Shown here: piece by piece, positions 62,169 through 64,000 of the stretch
Position numbering within the stretch: position 1 is the stretch's first letter
Layout of the letters: each line of letters begins with the position of its first letter
Assembly: GCA_001704575.1 (NCBI GenBank)
Contig: MCAW01000003.1
Span: forward strand, 199,886 to 263,885
Direction: 5' to 3'
Source: Methylophilales bacterium LSUCC0135
Lineage (GTDB): Bacteria; Pseudomonadota; Gammaproteobacteria; Burkholderiales; Methylophilaceae
DNA: 64,000 nt
Program-made: the position numbers and the translations under genes
Notes under the pieces: model-generated
The model's input: the letters and a program-made list of their open reading frames with translations, nothing else
Database searches by the model: none
What the model was told of the DNA's origin: nothing

Positions 62169-63593
62169 ATGTTGCAAGTCTCTGAAAAGGAAATAGAAGA
62201 TCGCTTGCGTCTTGATAACCCCTGGTGGCAGTCGGGTAGCGGAATTGACCCTGATCATCAGGCGCTTCCGCGACGAGCTTATTTGGACGATTTCTCTCGC
62301 TTGTTGGGTCAGGATGTGAATCGGGCTGTCGTGTTGCTTGGACCACGACGGGTCGGCAAGACGATTCTGGTGTATCACACGATTCAGAATTTGCTGGATA
62401 TGCATGGCGTAATCGGGCGGGATATCCTGTATGTCTCATTGGAGACCCCGCTTTATACGGGGTTGACGCTGGAGGGGTTGGTAACGCGTTTCCAGAAGAT
62501 GTTCCATCGCCCCGATGGCACCCGGCTGTATGTGTTCTTCGATGAGATTCAGTATCTGAAAGGCTGGGAGGTGCATCTCAAGTCGCTGGTGGACACCTTC
62601 CGGGGAATCCGCTTTGTCGCAACCGGCTCGGCGGCTGCTGCACTCAAGGCCAAGAGCGCTGAATCCGGCGCGGGGCGCTTTACCGAGTTTGTGCTGCCGC
62701 TATTGACCTTTGCCGAATATCTGCGATTTATCGGGCGTGAGACTGAGTTGATTCGTGAGGAGGGCGAGGAGCGTGGAACCTTGCGTTTTGCGGCCAATGA
62801 TTTGCACGGCCTGAATGATGCATTTATCGATTACCTGAATTTCGGGGGCTACCCCGAGGCGGTGTTTTCAGAAACGGTGCGCCACAACCAACGCCGTTAC
62901 ATCAAGAGCGATATTATCGACAAGGTGCTGTTGCGTGATTTGCCCATTCTTTACGGCATTACGGATATTCAGGAACTTAACAGCCTCTTTAATACGCTGG
63001 CATATAACACCGGTCAGGAGCTTAGCCTGGAGGATTTGTCACAGACTTCCCATGTGGCGAAAAATACGCTGGTGAAGTATCTCGAATATCTGGAGGCTGC
63101 ATTCCTGATTCGTCGGGTGCGGCGCGTAGACCAGGATGCCGCACATTTCAAGCGTGCCACGACTTTTAAGGTCTATTTGACCAATCCGACAATGCGAGCC
63201 GCGTTATTCGGCCCGGTGGATGAAAATCATGAGGCGATCGGACAGTTGGTTGAAACGGCGGTATTCAGTCAGTGGTTGCACAATGCGGCTTTTGTGGAAT
63301 CTCTTTATTACGCCCGCTGGAAGAGTGGGGAAGTGGATTTGGTCAGCCTGGATGCACAGCAACGCCCCCGCTTTGCGGTGGAGGTGAAATGGTCGGATCG
63401 ACCATTCGAGGATGCAAAGGAAATCAAGGGACTGATTGAGTTCTCGAAAAAGAATCCATTGGGGCGCATTCCCCTGGTAACGACTTATTCGGCTGCCGGA
63501 CAAAAAACTGTGTCAGGGCTTGAAGTGGAGTTTTGCCCTAGCAGCTTGCATTGCTTTACGGTGGCCAAGAACACGCTGGAACGAAAGAAGTAA
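62169..63593 (+). CDS. AAA ATPase with DUF4143-type C-terminus
   Basis: 474 residues from the ATG at 62169 (AGG 8 bp before; a GTG at 62160 adds three). Walker A LLGPRRVGKTILVYH (about 56-70), Walker B RLYVFFDEIQYLKGWE (about 118-133), sensor-like VATGSAAAALKAKS. A winged-helix region follows (LEDLSQTSHVAKNTLVKYLE). The C-terminal DUF4143 region has SGEVDLVSLDAQQRPRFAVEV then KWSD, with the D...E-x-K spacing of PD-(D/E)XK nucleases. The family is scattered among mobile and defence regions with no firm role. The neighbours here are a restriction-modification relic and an insertion sequence. Confidence 0.85.
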   Translation: MLQVSEKEIEDRLRLDNPWWQSGSGIDPDHQALPRRAYLDDFSRLLGQDVNRAVVLLGPRRVGKTILVYHTIQNLLDMHGVIGRDILYVSLETPLYTGLTLEGLVTRFQKMFHRPDGTRLYVFFDEIQYLKGWEVHLKSLVDTFRGIRFVATGSAAAALKAKSAESGAGRFTEFVLPLLTFAEYLRFIGRETELIREEGEERGTLRFAANDLHGLNDAFIDYLNFGGYPEAVFSETVRHNQRRYIKSDIIDKVLLRDLPILYGITDIQELNSLFNTLAYNTGQELSLEDLSQTSHVAKNTLVKYLEYLEAAFLIRRVRRVDQDAAHFKRATTFKVYLTNPTMRAALFGPVDENHEAIGQLVETAVFSQWLHNAAFVESLYYARWKSGEVDLVSLDAQQRPRFAVEVKWSDRPFEDAKEIKGLIEFSKKNPLGRIPLVTTYSAAGQKTVSGLEVEFCPSSLHCFTVAKNTLERKK

Positions 63594-63646
63594 GGGGCGC
63601 CGTTCATGGCTTGCAGGCGGAAGTCATGGTCGTTCAATAACTGATA

Positions 63647-63733
63647 TGTCGATAAAAGATAAAAATATCGACATAAATCCTGAATGTGTCGATGATTTGA
63701 GTTTTCATCGACATAAGCTGGCGATATGTCGAT
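63647..63733. repeat. Five TGTCGAT sites in alternating orientation at exact 20-bp steps
   Basis: TGTCGAT starts at 63647, 63687 and 63727 on the plus strand, and its complement ATCGACA at 63667 and 63707. The spacers are all exactly 13 bp and unrelated in sequence. Four of five extend to ATGTCGAT. The 20-bp period is not a multiple of three, so it is not a coding repeat. It looks like a cooperative operator or a protein-DNA assembly site. Confidence 0.8.
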
Positions 63734-63759
63734 TGGCGAGATGTGATGAGAAATAAAAA

Positions 63760-64000
63760 GGGTCATGACTAGAACAGAGGTCTAGTTCTGACGATTTTGA
63801 GGATGTTCAAGTACAAGTTCTGTTTCCTGTAGTTATACCGGAATTCACACTCCTTGAGGTGCAGATAGAACGTGTTCTTGCTCATGCCTCTGAACTTGGC
63901 GAGCCTGGTTTTGGCGACGCCCCAGAAGCCTTCGATGCCGTTGATGTGGTTGTGACCTCTGACGAATTCATTATTGCCATGGTCGATACGGAAGTGCTTG
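63760..64000 (-). mobile_element. IS1595-family insertion sequence, right part only
   Basis: The element end starts GGGTCATGACTAGAACAGAG at 63760 and itself forms an imperfect hairpin with TCTAGTTCTGAC. It encloses the transposase gene and continues past the window edge. The 8 bases outside it are AATAAAAA (63752-63759), the expected A+T-rich duplication; the partner copy is outside the window. Confidence 0.85.
63769..64000 (-). CDS. IS1595-family transposase, C-terminal 76 residues (N-terminus beyond the right edge)
   Basis: The minus-strand frame, open to base 64000, encodes the ISXO2-like DDE end: KHFRIDHGNNEFVRGHNHIN, then GIEGFWGVAKTRLAKFRGMS with the third catalytic acidic residue (Glu of GIEGFW), and KNTFYLHLKECEFRYNYRK. 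It stops with TAG at 63769-63771, inside the terminal inverted repeat. Transposition is cut-and-paste in related elements. Whether this copy is intact cannot be told. Confidence 0.92.
   Translation of the reverse strand, partial: KHFRIDHGNNEFVRGHNHINGIEGFWGVAKTRLAKFRGMSKNTFYLHLKECEFRYNYRKQNLYLNILKIVRTRPLF

Noticed and set aside
63647..63733. CRISPR array
   Set aside because: Units are 7 bp, orientation alternates and there are no cas genes; a phased binding-site array fits better.

Overview
The window (64 kb, mostly G+C-moderate to G+C-rich, densely coded) looks like a chromosome segment of a betaproteobacterium, probably of the Nitrosomonadales/methylotroph type. The evidence is family-level: the rne | rluC-gph-Rieske-sppA block, ffs placed upstream of dnaX, a betaproteobacterial-type HemP, and a stand-alone pqqA. 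I cannot name the species.

Layout. 1-6 kb: dnaX (cut by the left edge), SRP RNA, tRNA-Ser(GGA), a chromate transporter, a Yip1-type membrane protein, a periplasmic glutathione peroxidase and the stress kinase srkA. 6-18.7 kb: sensing and import. This part holds an orphan periplasmic binding protein paired with a histidine kinase; a hemP plus TonB-receptor iron locus behind a Fur-like box; an orphan pqqA; the K+ transporter kup; and a second orphan binding protein paired with a SpoIIE-type phosphatase and a STAS antagonist. 18.8-29.2 kb: an A+T-richer island inserted in the 3' end of tRNA-Asn(GTT) and bounded by a 48-bp direct repeat. It carries the 3' end of a type I secretion ATPase, an intact HlyD-type adaptor, a 1522-residue RTX protein with two blocks of seven propeller-like repeats, a terminase-like remnant and a secreted M4 metalloprotease. 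No integrase is left. 29.4-42.5 kb: AsmA, a HAD phosphatase, aspartate aminotransferase, an S1-type protease with TPRs, uvrB, rne and the rluC operon.

42.5-52.8 kb is a glycogen/glucan module: pgi and glgB on one strand, and glgC, two different GH57 enzymes and a ROK glucokinase on the other. Together they could make, branch, trim and re-phosphorylate alpha-glucan, although no glycogen synthase or phosphorylase is in view. 52.8-57 kb holds an NdvB-like GH17-GT2 fusion and an NdvC-like GH17 membrane protein, likely for periplasmic beta-glucan. 57.2-60.6 kb: a small secreted protein, queG, tsaE and an AmiC-type amidase.

60.6-64 kb is a decayed accessory strip. It holds an MmeI-like type IIL restriction-modification pseudogene that has lost its methyltransferase core, a cluster of palindromes, a DUF4143-type AAA ATPase, a regular DNA array (five 7-mers in alternating orientation at exactly 20-bp steps) and the end of an IS1595-family element that runs off the window. 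A 35-bp mini-element with the same IS end and a perfect 8-bp target duplication sits 50 kb away, exactly at the hemP stop codon.
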